From Candidatus Stoquefichus sp. (GTDB taxonomy: Bacteria > Bacillota_I > Bacilli_A > Erysipelotrichales > Coprobacillaceae): a stretch of DNA of 34,551 nucleotides. Shown one piece after another: positions 34,431 through 34,551 of the stretch. The notes beneath the pieces are model-generated. The model did no database searches, had not been told where the DNA came from, and worked only from the letters and a program-made list of their open reading frames with translations. Positions within the stretch are counted from its first letter, which is position 1; each line of letters opens with the position of its first letter. Where the stretch lies: contig JAETUM010000026.1 in assembly GCA_021768625.1 (NCBI GenBank), positions 1 to 34,551 of the forward strand, written 5' to 3'. A program made the translations under genes and the position numbers.

Positions 34431-34459
34431 TTGTATAAATATTTGCTTTGTGCTATAAT
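34431..34459 (+). promoter_or_regulatory. strong promoter of the last gene
   Basis: TTGTAT (34431-34436), 17-bp spacer ending TGC, and TATAAT (34454-34459), combining -35, extended -10 and -10 elements. Start of transcription is expected near 34466. Confidence 0.85.
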
Positions 34460-34469
34460 ATAGAAAAGG

Positions 34470-34528
34470 TTTCATCACCATATATCAACTATAAAACTAT
34501 CTAAAATATATATAATGGGGTGATGAAA
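34470..34528 (+). promoter_or_regulatory. candidate RBS-sequestering leader hairpin
   Basis: TTTCATCACC (34470-34479), close to the predicted 5' end, is the exact complement of GGTGATGAAA (34519-34528). The second arm contains the ribosome-binding site and the first base of the start codon. The loop is 39 nt and AT-rich. Confidence 0.5.
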
Positions 34529-34551
34529 TGAATAATGTATTAGATAGAAAT
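34528..34551 (+). CDS. start of an unidentified gene, cut by the window edge
   Basis: Only eight codons (MNNVLDRN) are present, beginning at an ATG preceded by GGGGTGATGAA. In many Firmicutes ligA follows pcrA, but eight residues do not allow a call, and the separate promoter and terminator argue against a pcrA operon. Its own strong promoter and leader hairpin mark it as independently regulated. Confidence 0.6.

Noticed and set aside
34528-34551. Calling the last gene ligA because it follows pcrA
   Set aside because: Eight residues are not enough, and the gene has its own promoter after the pcrA terminator.

Overview
The window is very AT-rich, densely packed and mostly co-directional. Its gene content is that of a spore-forming Firmicute. 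The blocks ftsW-ylbD-ylbE-ylbF-rsmD-coaD and mtaB ... rpsU-yqfC-yqfD-phoH are Bacillus/Clostridium-type synteny. Sporulation genes are present (yqfC, yqfD, cotJ genes, ylbD, a YjcZ-like tiny membrane protein). My inference is a gut Erysipelotrichia/Coprobacillaceae-type organism; this rests on base composition and gene style, not on a marker gene. No rRNA, tRNA, CRISPR array, prophage or complete insertion sequence is visible. The only mobile trace is a possible IS3-family end at the left edge.

Layout. 1-5.1 kb: possible IS end and a terminator, then an operon rsmE - unknown 256-aa protein - mtaB - divergent murE-like ligase - deoC with overlapping or touching genes. 5.2-7.6 kb: rpsU with its own promoter and terminator, then yqfC-yqfD-phoH. 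7.6-8.7 kb: mutY on the minus strand, convergent with phoH, with its 5' end out of frame at an A7 run. 8.7-12 kb: dgt, the c-di-AMP receptor darA, and a GNAT-FolC fusion. 12-16.4 kb: a DEAD-box helicase with a DbpA-type tail, and pyruvate phosphate dikinase. 16.5-18.7 kb: a divergent DprA-like protein, a rhomboid protease and a four-helix membrane protein. 18.7-19.7 kb (minus): a CotJA-CotJB fusion and the Mn-catalase-like CotJC. 19.8-22.6 kb: a flavodoxin-like protein, metY, and on the minus strand def and a Cys/Gly-rich tiny membrane protein. 22.7-26.1 kb: UPF0223, ftsW, ylbD, ylbE, ylbF, rsmD, coaD. 26.2-29.2 kb: pyrC-pyrK-pyrD. 29.2-32.1 kb: a membrane-anchored MerR regulator with a classic 19-bp-spacer promoter, a ROK sugar kinase (minus) and a histidine phosphatase. 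32.2-34.4 kb: pcrA, then the start of another gene whose leader can pair with its own ribosome-binding site.

Working together, the genes cover rRNA/tRNA modification, nucleotide metabolism (deoC, dgt, pyrCKD), folate and CoA cofactors, cell wall synthesis (murE-like, ftsW), DNA maintenance (mutY, pcrA, dprA-like) and spore formation. Most units are separated by clear intrinsic terminators.

The most interesting signals are: (1) mutY, where an A_AAA_AAT heptamer, a UAA immediately after it, a 6-nt spacer and a nested stem-loop would allow -1 frameshifting to restore the catalytic N-terminus; (2) a MerR regulator with five predicted membrane helices and an extracytoplasmic C-terminal domain; (3) GNAT-FolC and CotJA-CotJB fusions; (4) a MurE paralogue with altered catalytic and substrate motifs; (5) an RBS-sequestering leader at the right edge. 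No gap over 300 bases lacks a gene.
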